A stretch of 64,000 bases of DNA from Actinomyces provencensis (GCF_900155435.1 NZ_LT700212.1:2719748-2783747), one strand, 5' to 3'; numbered from the stretch's first letter, positions 1 through 8,832 are shown. The notes: generated from the letters alone by a model not told the origin. Numbers and translations are program-made.

Positions 1-1
1 C

Positions 2-1675
2 GACGAGGCATCCCTGGCCGGTACCGCCTCCCTCGACCGCATCACCGCCGAAGCCGAACAGGCCGGCGCCAAAGCCCTGCTAGTTGGTGACTGGGGGCAA
101 CTCCAATCGGTCGACGCCGGCGGCGCGTTCTCGATGCTTGTCCACGCCCGCGACGACACCCCCGAACTGCTCGACATCTACCGCTTCACCAACGAGTGGG
201 AGAAGACCACCTCGCTCCAGCTCCGCCACGGCCGTCCCGAGGCGATCGACACCCTCATCGACCACGACCGCATCACCAGCGGCGACCAAGAAGCCATGAT
301 CGACACCGCCTATGGGGCGTGGCGGCACGACCTCGCCGCCGGCCGGGCGTCGATCCTCGTCGCCGAGACCCACGAGACCGTCACCGCCCTCAACGCCCGC
401 GCCCGAGCGGACCGGATCATCGACGGCACCGTGCACGGCACCCGAGAAGTCGGCCTGCATGGCGGCACCGCCGTGTCCGAGGGCGATCTGGTCATCACCC
501 GCCACAACGACCGCCGCCTCCGCAACGGCCGATCCTGGGTCCGCAACGGCGACCGCTGGACCGTCACCGGCGTCCACATGGACGGGTCGGTCAGCATCCG
601 CCCGGTCGGCCGCCGGCTCCGTGGCGGGATCGTCCTGCCCGCCGACTACGTGGCCGAACACCTCGACCTCGGCTACGCCATCACCGCCCATAGAGCGCAA
701 GGCGTGACCACCGACACCGCGCACGTCATCGCCACCGCGACCACGACGCGGGAGAACTTCTACGTATCCATGACCCGCGGCGCCGATGGGAACTTCGCCT
801 ATGTCGTTCTCGACCGGCCCGACGACAGCCACGGGGTGCCGCACCCCAGCGACAACCCCGACGCCACAGCCAAGTCGGTGCTCTACGGCGTGATCCAGCA
901 CATCGGCGCCGAACTCTCCGCGCACGAGGCGATCAGCGCCGAACAGGACCGGTGGAGCAACATCGGCCAGCTCGCCGCCGAGTACGAAACCATCGCCCAA
1001 GCCGCCCAACACGACCGCTGGGCCACCCTCCTTGCCACCGCCGGGCTCACGAGTACACAGGTCGATGCCGTGCTCGACTCCGACGCCTACCCGGCCCTGT
1101 CGGCCGAACTCCGGCACGCCGAAGCCAACCACCACGACCTCGACACCCTGCTACCGCGCCTGATCGCCGCGCGAGGGCTGGGCGATGCCGACGACCTCGC
1201 TTCGGTGATCCACGCCCGCGTCGCCCGCACCACGGCCCGGCCCGCCGGGTCCGGCCGCACTCGCAGGCCACCGCGGCTCATCGCCGGCCTCATCCCCTAC
1301 GCGGGAGGGCCGATGGCCGACGACATGCGCCAGGCTCTGGATGAGCGCCGTGAGCTGATCGAAGCCCGAGCCGACGCCGTACTCACGGGCGCGCTCACCG
1401 ACAAGGTGCCGTGGACGAGCCAGCTCGGTCCGGTGCCGAAGGACGCGAAGCAGCGGGCGGCATGGCGGCGAGCGGCTGTCATCGTCGCGGCGTACCGGGA
1501 CCGGTACCAGATCACCGACGACCGAACCCCACTCGGCCCGGCACCGCAGAGCACCCGGCAGAAGATCGACCGTGCCCGTGCCGAGGCCGCGCTAAGGGAG
1601 TTCAACGCCGGCATGTCGTCGCCGGAGACTGGGCGCCCGGTGGTGCAGGCCGTGAATCGCGGTCCTCGTCTCTGA
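2..1675 (+). CDS. TraA/MobF-type conjugative relaxase-helicase, C-terminal part (5' end outside window)
   Basis: The reading frame is open from base 2, so the gene begins upstream; about 557 residues are visible. They carry superfamily-1 (RecD/TraI-like) helicase motifs: Walker B DEAS at the first visible residues, a GDWGQLQSVDAGGAF block some 30 residues later, then YAITAHRAQGVTTDTAHV (motif V-like) and NFYVSMTRG (motif VI). The tail of about 270 residues is charged and has no motif I recognise. In MobF proteins the N-terminal relaxase nicks oriT and the C-terminal helicase unwinds the transferred strand during conjugation. The relaxase half is not visible, so the MobF call is inferred from the helicase part and from the DprA/HTH neighbours, which are typical of actinobacterial integrative conjugative elements. 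Confidence 0.85.
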   Translation, partial: DEASLAGTASLDRITAEAEQAGAKALLVGDWGQLQSVDAGGAFSMLVHARDDTPELLDIYRFTNEWEKTTSLQLRHGRPEAIDTLIDHDRITSGDQEAMIDTAYGAWRHDLAAGRASILVAETHETVTALNARARADRIIDGTVHGTREVGLHGGTAVSEGDLVITRHNDRRLRNGRSWVRNGDRWTVTGVHMDGSVSIRPVGRRLRGGIVLPADYVAEHLDLGYAITAHRAQGVTTDTAHVIATATTTRENFYVSMTRGADGNFAYVVLDRPDDSHGVPHPSDNPDATAKSVLYGVIQHIGAELSAHEAISAEQDRWSNIGQLAAEYETIAQAAQHDRWATLLATAGLTSTQVDAVLDSDAYPALSAELRHAEANHHDLDTLLPRLIAARGLGDADDLASVIHARVARTTARPAGSGRTRRPPRLIAGLIPYAGGPMADDMRQALDERRELIEARADAVLTGALTDKVPWTSQLGPVPKDAKQRAAWRRAAVIVAAYRDRYQITDDRTPLGPAPQSTRQKIDRARAEAALREFNAGMSSPETGRPVVQAVNRGPRL

Positions 1676-2396
1676 ACGCTGTCGGTCGGGTCTGCGATCC
1701 TTGATGTAGAGCATTCGGTCGCTGAGAGACGAGGTGGGAAGGTGGCGCAGTCGGAGCAAGCGCGCGAGGTCGCGCGACGCCTCGGCGTGGTCAGTCATCC
1801 CACTCTCGACCAACTGGCCGAAGCCGTGGCGCTCTTTGCTCCGTTGGGTTGGGCGATGTGCGGACGCTGGCATATGGAAGGCACATTGCGCGTGCTCCGA
1901 CAAGCCGGGAACGGTGCCACGGACGACGAGCTGGACGAAGCGATCACTGATGTGTGGAACAACGAGAACGCGACCTTGCTGAAACACGCCGCCGCGCCGA
2001 TGCGCCGATGGTCGAACTCTCACTACCCGTTCAAGCAACTTGTCTGGAATCGCGTCAGTCTCATCGAGAAGGCCATCGAGCATCACTTCGCAGGCGCCTA
2101 CGAAGCATCGACCCCGATCATCCTGGCTCAGATCGACGGCATGAGTCGGGACCTCACCGGCCAGTCCTTCTTCTCCAAAGGAAGCAACGACCCATACCTG
2201 GACGACGAGACGATCGCCGGCATGGAAACCAACCTCCCGGTGGTACGCGCCCTCTTCTCAGAAGACGTAAGGCCAACCGGCGACTACGGCAAGGTCTCGC
2301 GACACGGCGTGCTCCACGGCCGAGACCTCGGCTACGCGACCCGCGTGAACTCCACCAAGACAATCGTCCTCATCGCCGCCCTCGCCGAATACCTCC

Positions 2397-2404
2397 CCAA
2401 GATC
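2397..2404. repeat. Left target-site duplication of the ISL3 element
   Basis: CCAAGATC, identical to 3842-3849 on the far side of the element. In the interrupted gene it encodes the end of the LPKI tract. Confidence 0.97.
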
Positions 2405-3841
2405 GGCGCTCCTGACGCATCTGTGGGTGTGTGTGCGCGTCGGAGTGGGTCGCACGCCGCTTCCTGCATAGGTTCTGAGCTGTTCGAAGGCAACAGGACC
2501 GATGGTCAGGAGAAGCGGCGTGCGTGATGTCAGCATATGGCGGGTTCTGCTCGGGATCGACAAGGCGGTGATTGAGCGGGTTGAGTTCGATGAGGACGCC
2601 GGCTCGCTGATCGCGCATGTGCGGCCTCGCTCGCGTGAGCGTGGTCGCTGTGGTGTGTGTCGGCGGCGCAGCCCGGGCTACGATCCTGGTCCCGGCAGGC
2701 GCCGGTGGCGGAGCCTGGATCTGGGCTGGATCCAGGCGTTCGTGGAGGCGGAGTGTCCACGGGTGCGGTGCCGGGACCACGGCGTCGTGGTCTCCCACGT
2801 GCCCTGGGCTCGCCACGGTGCCGGTCATACCCGGGTCTTTGATGATCAGGTCGCGTGGTTGGCCACTCGCTCCTCGAAGACGACCGTGGTGGAGTTGATG
2901 AGGATCGCGTGGCGCACGGTCGGGGCGATCATCTCCCGGGTATGGGCCGACGCCGAGGGGAAGCAGGACAGGTTCGAGGGGCTCAGGCGCATCGGGATCG
3001 ACGAGATCAGTTTCAAGTTGGGCCACAAGTACCTGATGGTTGTCGTCGACCACGACACCCGCCAGCTGGTGTGGGCTGGTGAGGGGCGGGACAAGAAGGC
3101 GGTGGGTGAGTTCTTCGATCTCCTCGGTGAGGATCGTTGCCAGTTGATCACGCACGTGTCCGCTGATGGGGCGGACTTCATTGACTCCATCGTCGCGCAA
3201 CGCTGCCCCAACGCGGTGCGTGTGGCGGACCCGTTCCACGTGGTCAAGTGGGCCACCGAGGCACTGGACGAGGTCCGGCGCCAGTCCTGGAACCAGGCCC
3301 GAGCCCAGGCCAGGAGCGAACCCCAGCGCAGCATCGGACGCCCCCGCAAGGATGCCCCGCCACGGCCGGCCTGTGAGCGGGCGAAGGCCTTGAAGGGCGC
3401 CCGGTACTCGTTGTGGAAGAACCCGGAGAACTTGACCGAGAACCAGCAGGTCAAGCTGGAGTGGATCGCGAAGACCGACCCGAGGCTGCATCGCGCCTAC
3501 CTGCTCAAGGAGGGCTTACGTGTGGTGTTCCAGCTTCCCTACGACGCCGCCGTGGACGCGCTGGAGAAGTGGCTGAGCTGGGCGCGACGCTGCCAGATCC
3601 CCGCGTTCGTGAAACTGTCCAAGACCATCGTCAAACACCGAGACCGGATCCTCGCCGCGATCAAACACAACCTCTCCAACGGGCTCATCGAGTCCACCAA
3701 CACCAAGATCCGCCTCATCACCCGCGTCGCATTCGGCTTCCACACAGCCCAGCCCCTCATCGCCATGGCCATGCTCACCCTCGGAGGCCACCGCCCCACC
3801 CTCCCAGGCCGCCAATGACCCACACAAGAGTCAGGAGCGCC
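2405..3841 (+). mobile_element. Complete ISL3-family insertion sequence (1437 bp)
   Basis: The ends are 24-bp imperfect inverted repeats (21/24 matching; both begin GGCGCTCCTGAC), at 2405-2428 and 3818-3841. The element is flanked by perfect 8-bp direct repeats CCAAGATC, and ISL3 elements are known for 8-bp target duplications. It carries one full-length transposase. Removing it restores the interrupted host frame, so the insertion is recent and the element is probably still active. Confidence 0.97.
2520..3818 (+). CDS. ISL3-family transposase
   Basis: A DDE transposase of 432 aa from the GTG at 2520 (MRDVSIWRVLLG, the usual start of this family); an in-frame ATG lies at 2502. Order of parts: zinc-ribbon segment (CGVCRRR ... 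CRDH), HTH, then the catalytic core with IGIDEISF, SADGADF and NGLIESTNTKIRLI supplying the acidic residues. Length and motifs match full-length relatives and no frameshift is seen. The start overlaps by 8 bp the stop of the truncated HEPN frame (TGA 2525-2527), so read-through from the host promoter could feed transposase translation. The stop lies at the inner edge of the right inverted repeat. Confidence 0.95.
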   Translation: MRDVSIWRVLLGIDKAVIERVEFDEDAGSLIAHVRPRSRERGRCGVCRRRSPGYDPGPGRRRWRSLDLGWIQAFVEAECPRVRCRDHGVVVSHVPWARHGAGHTRVFDDQVAWLATRSSKTTVVELMRIAWRTVGAIISRVWADAEGKQDRFEGLRRIGIDEISFKLGHKYLMVVVDHDTRQLVWAGEGRDKKAVGEFFDLLGEDRCQLITHVSADGADFIDSIVAQRCPNAVRVADPFHVVKWATEALDEVRRQSWNQARAQARSEPQRSIGRPRKDAPPRPACERAKALKGARYSLWKNPENLTENQQVKLEWIAKTDPRLHRAYLLKEGLRVVFQLPYDAAVDALEKWLSWARRCQIPAFVKLSKTIVKHRDRILAAIKHNLSNGLIESTNTKIRLITRVAFGFHTAQPLIAMAMLTLGGHRPTLPGRQ

Positions 3842-3849
3842 CCAAGATC
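3842..3849. repeat. Right target-site duplication of the ISL3 element
   Basis: CCAAGATC, identical to 2397-2404. The host reading frame resumes immediately after it (ADDAGAQL...). Confidence 0.97.
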
Positions 3850-4331
3850 GCCGACGACGCCGGCGCCCAACTCAGACGCGAACACGAAGACACCGTTGCC
3901 GGCTCCACCGACCTCGATGAACGCGGGCGACTCGTAGACGACCGCCACGTTCCAGAACTGCTGAACTTCGCCTACGACCTCGACACCGAATACCTCAACG
4001 CCGTCCTCCTGAAGCCTGCACCGTTCGACGCCCACGGACAGGTGGCAGCGGTCGCGCGCAAACACGGGCTCGACCCGGAAGCGTTCACGCTTGACGAAGA
4101 TCAGACCGGCTGGCGCTGGCACTACACAATCCCAGCCGGTCAGACCCTCGGCTATGCAGCACGTCCAAGCACCAGCAGCGAGCGACGCCATCCCGACGTG
4201 TGGCGATGGGACGACCCCACCACACCAGACACGTTCCCGTGGAACGACTCAACGGGTTGGCGCTCCGACGATGACTTCCCACGATCCCCGAACTGGGAAC
4301 CCAAACTCGTCATGTAGCTATCGTCAGCTCG

Positions 4332-5336
4332 TTAGATCGAGTGCCCAGACCCGTCCGGCGCAGAGCGATAGCCGCCGAAGCCGTGTCCGGCAGCGGATCG
4401 CGTCAGGTTCTTGCCGGTTGGCTCAGCGCCGTCGAGCAGTGCGATGACATCGCTGGCCTGAGTGACGACGGACGCGGCCCCTTGCTTGATGAGCTCGTTC
4501 GGGCCGTTGCTGACGGCACTGGTCACGGGGCCAGGCACCGCGCCGACACGTCGGCCGAGGCCGAGCGCGTTGAGCACGGTCGTGAGCGACCCAGACCGTA
4601 CGCCTGCCTCCGGGATCACGACGCCGCCTGAGAGTGCTGCCATCAAGCGGTTTCGCGCGATGAACCTGTCCCGGCTGGGCACAGCACCTGGCGGGAGTTC
4701 ACTCACGAGCAGGCCGGTGTCACCGATCCGATCCAGCAGTTCGGTGTGCGCGGCCGGATAGCGGCGATCCACGCCAGTTGCCAACACGACGATCGTCTGA
4801 CCGCCGGCGGCGAGCACGCTCCGGTGCGCCGCACTGTCGATGCCGTAAGCGCCTCCGGCGATGACCACCCGTTCCTCATCGGCCAGACCCGTCGCCAGTT
4901 CGTTGGTGACGTGTTCACCGTAGTGGGTGGACGCGCGAGCGCCCGTGATTGTGACCCGATCACTCAGCGCCGTCGCCAAGAACGACGATGCGCCCCGCGT
5001 CCACAGCACATACGGGGCGCGGTCGCCCAGCTCGTCCAGCCCGGCGGGCCACTCCCGATCCGCCGGAATCAGCGTGCCGAACCCGTACTGCTCGGCCTCG
5101 GTCACCCGCTCCATCAAGTCGGGCGCGATCCGGGCCCGCAGGCGCTCGCGCCACAACAGCACGTCCGCGCGGCCCAGCCCCGTCACGTCGTGATCGGACT
5201 CGACCAGGCTCAGCGTCGCAACGCCGCCGTGGCGACCCAAGACGTATCCAGTCGTCGTGTCATCCGGCTCAGCGATCATCGACAGCACGATCCGCGCCAT
5301 CCGCTCACCCTGCACCTGCTCCGCCAGCGTCGCCAT
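4332..5336 (-). CDS. DprA-like protein of a mobile element
   Basis: 334 aa. After a divergent N-terminal part (about 100 residues) the DprA Rossmann-like core is clear: VTITGARAST (for GTR), GGAYGIDSAAHRSVLAAGGQTIVVLATGVDRRYP, LLVSELPPG, FIARNRLMAALSGGVVIPEA, SGSLTTVLNALGLGRRVGAVPGPV and NELIKQGA. DprA/Smf proteins bind single-stranded DNA and load RecA on incoming strands. Divergent copies like this are common on actinobacterial conjugative elements, where they probably act on transferred DNA or in defence; the housekeeping copy would lie elsewhere. An SD (GGAAGGA) precedes the ATG. It converges with the interrupted HEPN gene, only 14 bp away. Confidence 0.9.
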   Translation of the reverse strand: MATLAEQVQGERMARIVLSMIAEPDDTTTGYVLGRHGGVATLSLVESDHDVTGLGRADVLLWRERLRARIAPDLMERVTEAEQYGFGTLIPADREWPAGLDELGDRAPYVLWTRGASSFLATALSDRVTITGARASTHYGEHVTNELATGLADEERVVIAGGAYGIDSAAHRSVLAAGGQTIVVLATGVDRRYPAAHTELLDRIGDTGLLVSELPPGAVPSRDRFIARNRLMAALSGGVVIPEAGVRSGSLTTVLNALGLGRRVGAVPGPVTSAVSNGPNELIKQGAASVVTQASDVIALLDGAEPTGKNLTRSAAGHGFGGYRSAPDGSGHSI

Positions 5337-5538
5337 GATCGGTGTCCTTCCACTCCACGGTCACCGACGAGGTGCACCCCCGGGCGCCACCGCGAGGGGT
5401 TCCCAACGTCGCAGCTCAGACGTAGAGTTGAAGGTGAGGCGGCTTTCTCCTTCACAGTGGGCCGTTCGCGGCAGGCCTTCGGGCCACTCTTCAACGCACC
5501 GTCTCGCAGAGACACCTTGCGTAGAAGAGGAGCATCCG

Positions 5539-5901
5539 ATGATCCGCCTACTGATGATCGCCAGCATCCATATCCGCGACTTCATGCGTCGCTTCATGCC
5601 GAGCAACATCTTGCTCGACCTCATCCGTACCCGCCGCGGCCTCAAGTGGGGCGTCCCAGCCATGCTGCTGGCGATCCCGTACTTCGGCGTCGCCTACTGG
5701 TGCACCACGATCATCGGCAACGGTGGCCCCGGTTGGCTCAACCTCGTCGTCCTGATCTGCGTGTGGAGCGGCTTGAAGATGCTGTGGATCGGCCCCGTTA
5801 GCCTGCTCCACCTACTCCGAGCCAGGACCAGCGATCGCCGTGCGCGCCGCGAGGACACTCGTCGCAACCACGAAGAGCCCGTGCAGACCGGGGTCATGTG
5901 A
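5539..5901 (+). CDS. Small two-helix membrane protein of the mobile element
   Basis: 120 aa from ATG 5539, chosen because GAGGAG lies just upstream; the open frame extends further 5' without another good RBS. Two hydrophobic segments are visible (AMLLAIPYFGVAYWCTTII and WLNLVVLICVWSGLKMLWI) and the C-terminus is strongly basic and charged. I do not recognise a family. Its stop overlaps the next start (TGATG at 5899-5903), so the two genes are probably translated together as cargo of the element. It is transcribed divergently from the DprA gene across a 200-bp gap. Confidence 0.7.
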   Translation: MIRLLMIASIHIRDFMRRFMPSNILLDLIRTRRGLKWGVPAMLLAIPYFGVAYWCTTIIGNGGPGWLNLVVLICVWSGLKMLWIGPVSLLHLLRARTSDRRARREDTRRNHEEPVQTGVM

Positions 5902-6116
5902 TGGGCCGGTACGTGAAGAAGACCACGCGGCGCCGCCGGGAGGATCGGAACCTCTCTGTCCGGGCAGAGCACCGCTACCCACCGGATGTGGACAAGCTCT
6001 GCCAACTGCTCATCAGGTTCACGCTGCAGGACATGGGGGAATCGCGAGCCTGGCAGCGCCGCGAAGAGATTGCCGGAACTCGCAAGTTTCAGCCCAGCGG
6101 CACCAAGGGCGCGTGA
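5901..6116 (+). CDS. Small basic protein coupled to the upstream membrane protein
   Basis: 71 aa, starting with the ATG that overlaps the previous stop (TGATG). The N-terminus is rich in Lys/Arg (KKTTRRRRED), followed by a short helical stretch (DKLCQLLIRFTLQD). No recognised domain. The overlap argues that it is real and works with the membrane protein, but nothing in it reveals a function. Confidence 0.6.
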   Translation: MGRYVKKTTRRRREDRNLSVRAEHRYPPDVDKLCQLLIRFTLQDMGESRAWQRREEIAGTRKFQPSGTKGA

Positions 6117-6134
6117 CTTTGCGCCGCGTCTTGT

Positions 6135-7412
6135 CTACGAGTCTCGATCCGGCGGCTGAATCATCCTCACGTTCGAGACGCCACCTTGGTTGATGCAGTC
6201 TTGGGCGAGGTCGTGAACATGCCAGTAGAAGTCAAGAGCTGGTTCCGCCGCGTTCACGGTCGTTTCCACGGCTGTGTAGTGATGCAGCGGCGTTGATACG
6301 CCGTCGTACATGAATCCGTGATTGTCGGTCGTCAGGATCATCAGCGGTTCGTTGCCGGTCCAGTCGATGCCGACACGCAGGTCGTACTCGTCGTTCCCGG
6401 TGGCTTCGGCAGTGGCGCGGATCAGTCCCATGAAGTCGGCGATGGCGCATTCGATTGCGGCCGACTGAATCTGTGAACCCTCGAAGTAGCCGTCGCTACT
6501 CATGCGATGCCCGCCGACCGCGGCTGCCAGTGTGACCGAGCCGTCGTGGTGGATGCTCAGCCACGCCTCCTTCCACGTCGAGCGGTCACCAGTCGCCGTG
6601 TTGACCGCAACCCAGCGCCTCAAGCCCGGGCGAGGGTTGTGCCTGTCCACGCTCTCCAGCGGGTGAATCCCTCCTCGACCGGCGTAGGTCAGGGCAAGCC
6701 CCTCTGTCTGGGACAGCACCTCCCGGGCCTGATCGCGAGTGAGCCGATCCCGGAAGCGCGGCACGCGCGGATGAGCAGCAGCGATCAACCAGGCTCGCTT
6801 GTCGGTGTCGCGGCCTCTGGCTGTCTCGGTGAACAAGTTGTCCAGCGCCTCAGTAGCGTGCCGACGTTCATCGAACCGCGCCCGGTACATTGCCTCGATC
6901 TGTCGTTCCTTCATCCACACGGTGTCTGAGTCGTTGCGGATGGGCGCGCCGAAGAAGTCGTTGCGGTAGATCAGGTGCGGGCCGTCGATGCTTGCTGGAA
7001 CCTCCACGACGACTGCACGCTTGGCGCCATCGCCGAGCCGGTAGACATTCAGCCCGAACACGGGCGGAGAGATGGCGGTGATCGCGGCGCTGCGCAAGGT
7101 TCGCTCGTAGGCTTCGTCGCACTCGCCAACATCGACACGCCCAGTTGCTGCCTTCTGCGACTCGCGCACACCGAAGACGATCACGCCGCCACCGCTGTTG
7201 GCCATCGCTGCGACATCTTTGGGGAAGTCCGTCTGCGACAGCCCCTTGGCCGGCGGCAACTCAGACTTCCAATCCAAGTCGCTCGTCTCCACCGCACCGA
7301 CGCCCACGGCCGCGTCCAGCAGCGCATCGGTCAGCGGTCCAGGTCCAGCCCCGGCGGCGCGGTGAAGTGCAGTGAAGTTCATGCCTTCAAGGATATGGAG
7401 CATGTCGGACAC
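6135..7412 (-). CDS. AlbA_2 (Schlafen-like) domain protein
   Basis: 425 aa from a GTG placed directly after the upstream stop (TGAGTG); ATGs at 7403 and 7382 are alternatives. The N-terminal third has the AlbA_2 signature: LDWKSELP, then DFPKDVAAMANSGGGVIVFGV, and later APIRNDSDTVWMKERQIEAMYRARF. AlbA_2 domains bind nucleic acids and occur in Schlafen-like regulators and in several phage-defence systems. The C-terminal 250 residues (GIHPLESVDRHNP, VGIDWTGNEPLMIL) are unassigned. Position on a conjugative element beside an HTH protein and a HEPN gene suggests defence or regulatory cargo; that role is inference. Confidence 0.75.
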   Translation of the reverse strand: MSDMLHILEGMNFTALHRAAGAGPGPLTDALLDAAVGVGAVETSDLDWKSELPPAKGLSQTDFPKDVAAMANSGGGVIVFGVRESQKAATGRVDVGECDEAYERTLRSAAITAISPPVFGLNVYRLGDGAKRAVVVEVPASIDGPHLIYRNDFFGAPIRNDSDTVWMKERQIEAMYRARFDERRHATEALDNLFTETARGRDTDKRAWLIAAAHPRVPRFRDRLTRDQAREVLSQTEGLALTYAGRGGIHPLESVDRHNPRPGLRRWVAVNTATGDRSTWKEAWLSIHHDGSVTLAAAVGGHRMSSDGYFEGSQIQSAAIECAIADFMGLIRATAEATGNDEYDLRVGIDWTGNEPLMILTTDNHGFMYDGVSTPLHHYTAVETTVNAAEPALDFYWHVHDLAQDCINQGGVSNVRMIQPPDRDS

Positions 7413-7796
7413 TCAGCGTGGTATCGGCTGACGACCGCGCGGACGGATCGTCCCGCCACAGGCGACGATCCCTGCACGGGCGCCGTCGTTGCTGATGCCG
7501 AGGCGGGCCGCAACCTGTGGCAAGGTCAGCCCTTCCTCATACAGCCGTGCCGCTTCACGACGGATGCTCTCGGGAAGCCCCGGACTCCGGGTCGGTACGC
7601 CTGCCCGGCGCACCAGCTCACTGACGGTCGAGCGGTGCACGCCGAAGCGGTCGGCCAGCTCTTGAACGGGTACCTCTGCGGCGTAGGAGTCGAGCAGTGC
7701 CGCACGATTCGAGGCATTCAAACGAGTTTGAGACTGACGCGATCTTTCGACCACCAGGCCTCGCGTGTCCGCTCGCTGGGTCGCCGGGCGACCCAT
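7413..7796 (-). CDS. Helix-turn-helix DNA-binding protein (recombinase-accessory type)
   Basis: 127 aa from ATG 7796 (MGRPATQR, the usual start of relatives); the frame is open up to a GTG at 7883. It has two HTH units: VQELADRFGVHRSTVSELVRRAGV near residue 50 and LTLPQVAARLGISNDGARAGIVACGG near residue 95. The ending GGTIRPRGRQP is typical of small proteins found next to integrase/recombinase genes on actinobacterial elements, and the HTH resembles the C-terminal part of serine recombinases. It runs into the AlbA_2 gene with no gap (TGAGTG), so the two form an operon and it may regulate it. No catalytic recombinase domain is present. Confidence 0.7.
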   Translation of the reverse strand: MGRPATQRADTRGLVVERSRQSQTRLNASNRAALLDSYAAEVPVQELADRFGVHRSTVSELVRRAGVPTRSPGLPESIRREAARLYEEGLTLPQVAARLGISNDGARAGIVACGGTIRPRGRQPIPR

Positions 7797-7982
7797 CCTG
7801 CGAGCCCGAGATGCCTTGTGGACACGGGAAATCAGCGAACGTATGGGCTTGCGAGGGTTTGAGAAGTACCTACGGAGGTCCACAGTTCCGGACGTGGTCG
7901 AGTCCCCGACCTGGGCGTGCTGGCTCTTCGTGACGGCGAACCACTCCGCGGGTCGGAGGGTTGCCTCCTCGTCCTCAACGGA

Positions 7983-8804
7983 TCAGTCGGGCAGCCGTTC
8001 GGCCAACGCTGCCACCGTCGTGCAGTCGATCAGCAGTGTCCCGCCCACGGCGTCGATCGCCGTTCCCATCCCCCGGAGGAGCGTGTCGAGCTCGTCCTCC
8101 GGAAGACGGTTGATGCCGCCCGAGGTCGAGGCCCGCTCAAGCCATGCATCACGCCCGATGGTCGACTGCCGCGTGAAGGTCAGACGCTCGACCGGCCCGA
8201 ATGCGCCGGTTGTCCGGAGACCGGCGGCGGCACGGTCGATGATCGAACCGTAGGGATCAGCGTGTGGCGCGGCGGCCCAGGGATTGAACGGGAGACCCGT
8301 GTCGAGGGAGTCGAAGACCTCGGCGAACTCGGCAGCGAGTTCCGGCGATGGGAGTTCCCTGTTCCAGAAGAGTGCGAGCAGACCGCCCGGGCGCAGGACG
8401 CTCGCGGCTCCCGACGCCCCCGCGTCCGGGTCGATCCAATGCCACGTCTGTCCGGCGATCAGGCCGTCGAAGGTCCGACCGGCCGGGTCCCACTCCTCGA
8501 ACCGTCCTGCCTCGACCACGAAGTCCTTGGCGCGCGCGAGCGCGGCCATGTCCGGATCGGGCTCGACGCCGAGCACGTCGAGTCCGCGCTGTCGGAACGG
8601 CTCGGACGAGATGCCGGTGCCGATTCCCACGTCGAGGACCGTGGGACCCGGCAGTCGATCGACGATGGCGCCGATGAGTGCGGCGGGGTACCGGGGCCGC
8701 GCGCGATCGTACTTGTCGGCATCCGATCCGAATGACTCAGCCAGTTCGCGGTGATCGTGCGCGGCATCGTCGACCAGAGGTGGCCCAGGGGGTAGAGTGA
8801 CCAT
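7983..8804 (-). CDS. Class I SAM-dependent methyltransferase
   Basis: 273 aa. The SAM-binding motif I VLDVGIGTGISSEPF (residues about 56-70), the acidic end of strand 2 (GVEPDPDM) and the post-motif LRPGGLLALFWN are in the expected order, as in Methyltransf_11/UbiE-like small-molecule methyltransferases. The substrate is unknown. There is no SD; a TAGAGT -10-like box ends 6 nt before the ATG, implying a leaderless mRNA. The box lies inside the palindromic operator shared with the divergent TetR gene, which points to direct repression by that regulator. Confidence 0.9.
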   Translation of the reverse strand: MVTLPPGPPLVDDAAHDHRELAESFGSDADKYDRARPRYPAALIGAIVDRLPGPTVLDVGIGTGISSEPFRQRGLDVLGVEPDPDMAALARAKDFVVEAGRFEEWDPAGRTFDGLIAGQTWHWIDPDAGASGAASVLRPGGLLALFWNRELPSPELAAEFAEVFDSLDTGLPFNPWAAAPHADPYGSIIDRAAAGLRTTGAFGPVERLTFTRQSTIGRDAWLERASTSGGINRLPEDELDTLLRGMGTAIDAVGGTLLIDCTTVAALAERLPD

Positions 8805-8832
8805 GCGCCCACTCTAAGTGGGCAAGTGCCCA
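8805..8832. promoter_or_regulatory. Overlapping palindromes: probable TetR operator over the methyltransferase promoter
   Basis: Two perfect inverted repeats share a half-site: GCCCACT-CTA-AGTGGGC (8807-8823) and TGGGCA-AG-TGCCCA (8819-8832). The minus-strand -10-like TAGAGT (8816-8811) sits in the first, 6 nt before the methyltransferase ATG, so occupancy would block initiation. The site lies between divergent TetR and methyltransferase genes, the classic arrangement for local TetR control. Confidence 0.7.

Larger units (their letters stand above)
1742..4317 (+). pseudogene. HEPN-like protein gene interrupted by an ISL3-family IS
   Basis: The 5' part (1742-2404, GTG start, 221 codons) and the 3' part (3850-4317, 155 codons) rejoin in frame when the IS and one copy of its 8-bp target duplication are removed, giving a protein of about 376 aa ending at 4317. 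Nothing stops the frame on either side of the junction. The N-terminal part is helical and contains SRHGVLHG (R187, H192), an R-x4-H motif as in HEPN ribonuclease/abortive-infection proteins, followed by a helix (TKTIVLIAALAEYL). The C-terminal part is rich in W and D (WRWHYTIP, WRWDDP) and I do not recognise it. Without excision the 5' frame runs into the IS and stops at 2527, giving a 261-aa protein that still has the R-x4-H motif. HEPN assignment is motif-based inference. Confidence 0.7.

Noticed and set aside
6135..7412. Calling the AlbA_2 protein a complete Schlafen nuclease
   Set aside because: Only the AlbA_2-type N-terminal domain is recognisable; no helicase domain or confident nuclease residues were seen.
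7797..7982. tRNA fragment or attachment site at the end of the conjugative element
   Set aside because: No tRNA-like 3' end or repeated att core could be found here; without the other end of the element the boundary cannot be set, and it may lie beyond the methyltransferase/TetR pair.
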